Positions 14,991 through 14,997 of a stretch of DNA of 14,997 nt are shown piece after piece. How positions within the stretch are numbered: position 1 is the first letter of the stretch; the number at the start of each line of letters is the position of its first letter. A program made the translations under genes and the position numbers. Source of the stretch: an uncultured Oscillospiraceae bacterium (lineage in GTDB: Bacteria > Bacillota > Clostridia > Oscillospirales > Oscillospiraceae); assembly GCA_934675115.1 (NCBI GenBank), contig CAKUPH010000053.1, positions 1 to 14,997 on the forward strand. The letters run 5' to 3'. The notes beneath the pieces were generated by a model. The model did not search any database, was not told where the DNA came from, and saw only the letters and a list, made by a program, of their open reading frames with translations.

Positions 14991-14997
14991 GCGAGAA

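Larger units (their letters stand above)
14304..14997 (+). promoter_or_regulatory. Gene-free region after S14, probable leader of the next unit
   Basis: No credible gene lies in these 694 nt, although rpsH (S8) would be expected. In order: a GTACC/GGTAC inverted repeat near 14340; a perfect 17-bp hairpin (14459-14495); a good promoter (14544-14572); a stem CTCCC/GGGAG (14609-14627); a terminator-like hairpin (14635-14677); a weaker one (14721-14738); and a leader repeat copy (14923-14990) at the window edge. The layout repeats that of the rpsJ leader: promoter, about 100 nt, terminator, long tail, repeat. No known riboswitch or leader family was recognised. The next gene is outside the window. 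Confidence 0.6.

Overview
The window looks like a chromosomal segment of a GC-rich, low-copy gut-type Clostridia genome, most plausibly an Oscillospiraceae member such as Flavonifractor, Lawsonibacter or Pseudoflavonifractor. This is an inference. It rests on the Firmicutes order of the S10/spc ribosomal-protein genes, strong AAGGAGG Shine-Dalgarno sites, a zinc-binding S14, a zinc-ribbon L24, a glycolytic GAPDH, and an anion permease with a DUF1576 membrane protein. No plasmid, phage, IS or CRISPR signature is visible.

Layout. Positions 1-1897 (minus strand) hold a metallo-beta-lactamase-fold hydrolase followed by a permease that runs off the left edge. They are transcribed divergently from a TetR-type regulator (2213-2941). 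Three copies of a TTGAC-N6-GTCAA-like palindrome lie in the divergent promoter region and fit the regulator's operators. Positions 2950-3256 hold three strong hairpins and a possible short minus-strand RNA. The gap gene (3290-4300, minus) has its own promoter. Positions 4663-6812 (plus) hold a translationally coupled pair: a soluble histidine-kinase-like ATPase lacking the phosphoacceptor histidine, and a DUF1576-type membrane protein built of two copies of one unit.

From about 6971 onward is the S10-spc ribosomal-protein locus in the order S10, L3, L4, L23, L2, S19, L22, S3, L16, L29, S17, L14, L24, L5, S14. Most genes are separated by only 0-20 nt. Three places break this compactness: a roughly 350-nt leader ahead of S10 with an attenuator-like terminator, a 262-nt spacer between S10 and L3, and at least 694 nt after S14 (where S8 is expected) with its own terminator, promoter and long leader. 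All three share members of one short repeat family (40/45 identical, ungapped, between the S10-L3 and post-S14 copies). This suggests a common RNA regulatory or repetitive element specific to ribosomal-protein leaders.

The most interesting signals are this shared leader element, the degenerate kinase plus DUF1576 pair, the operator array, and the unusual protein tails on L3 (tandem 9-residue repeat) and S3 (RG/GGFNR-rich).
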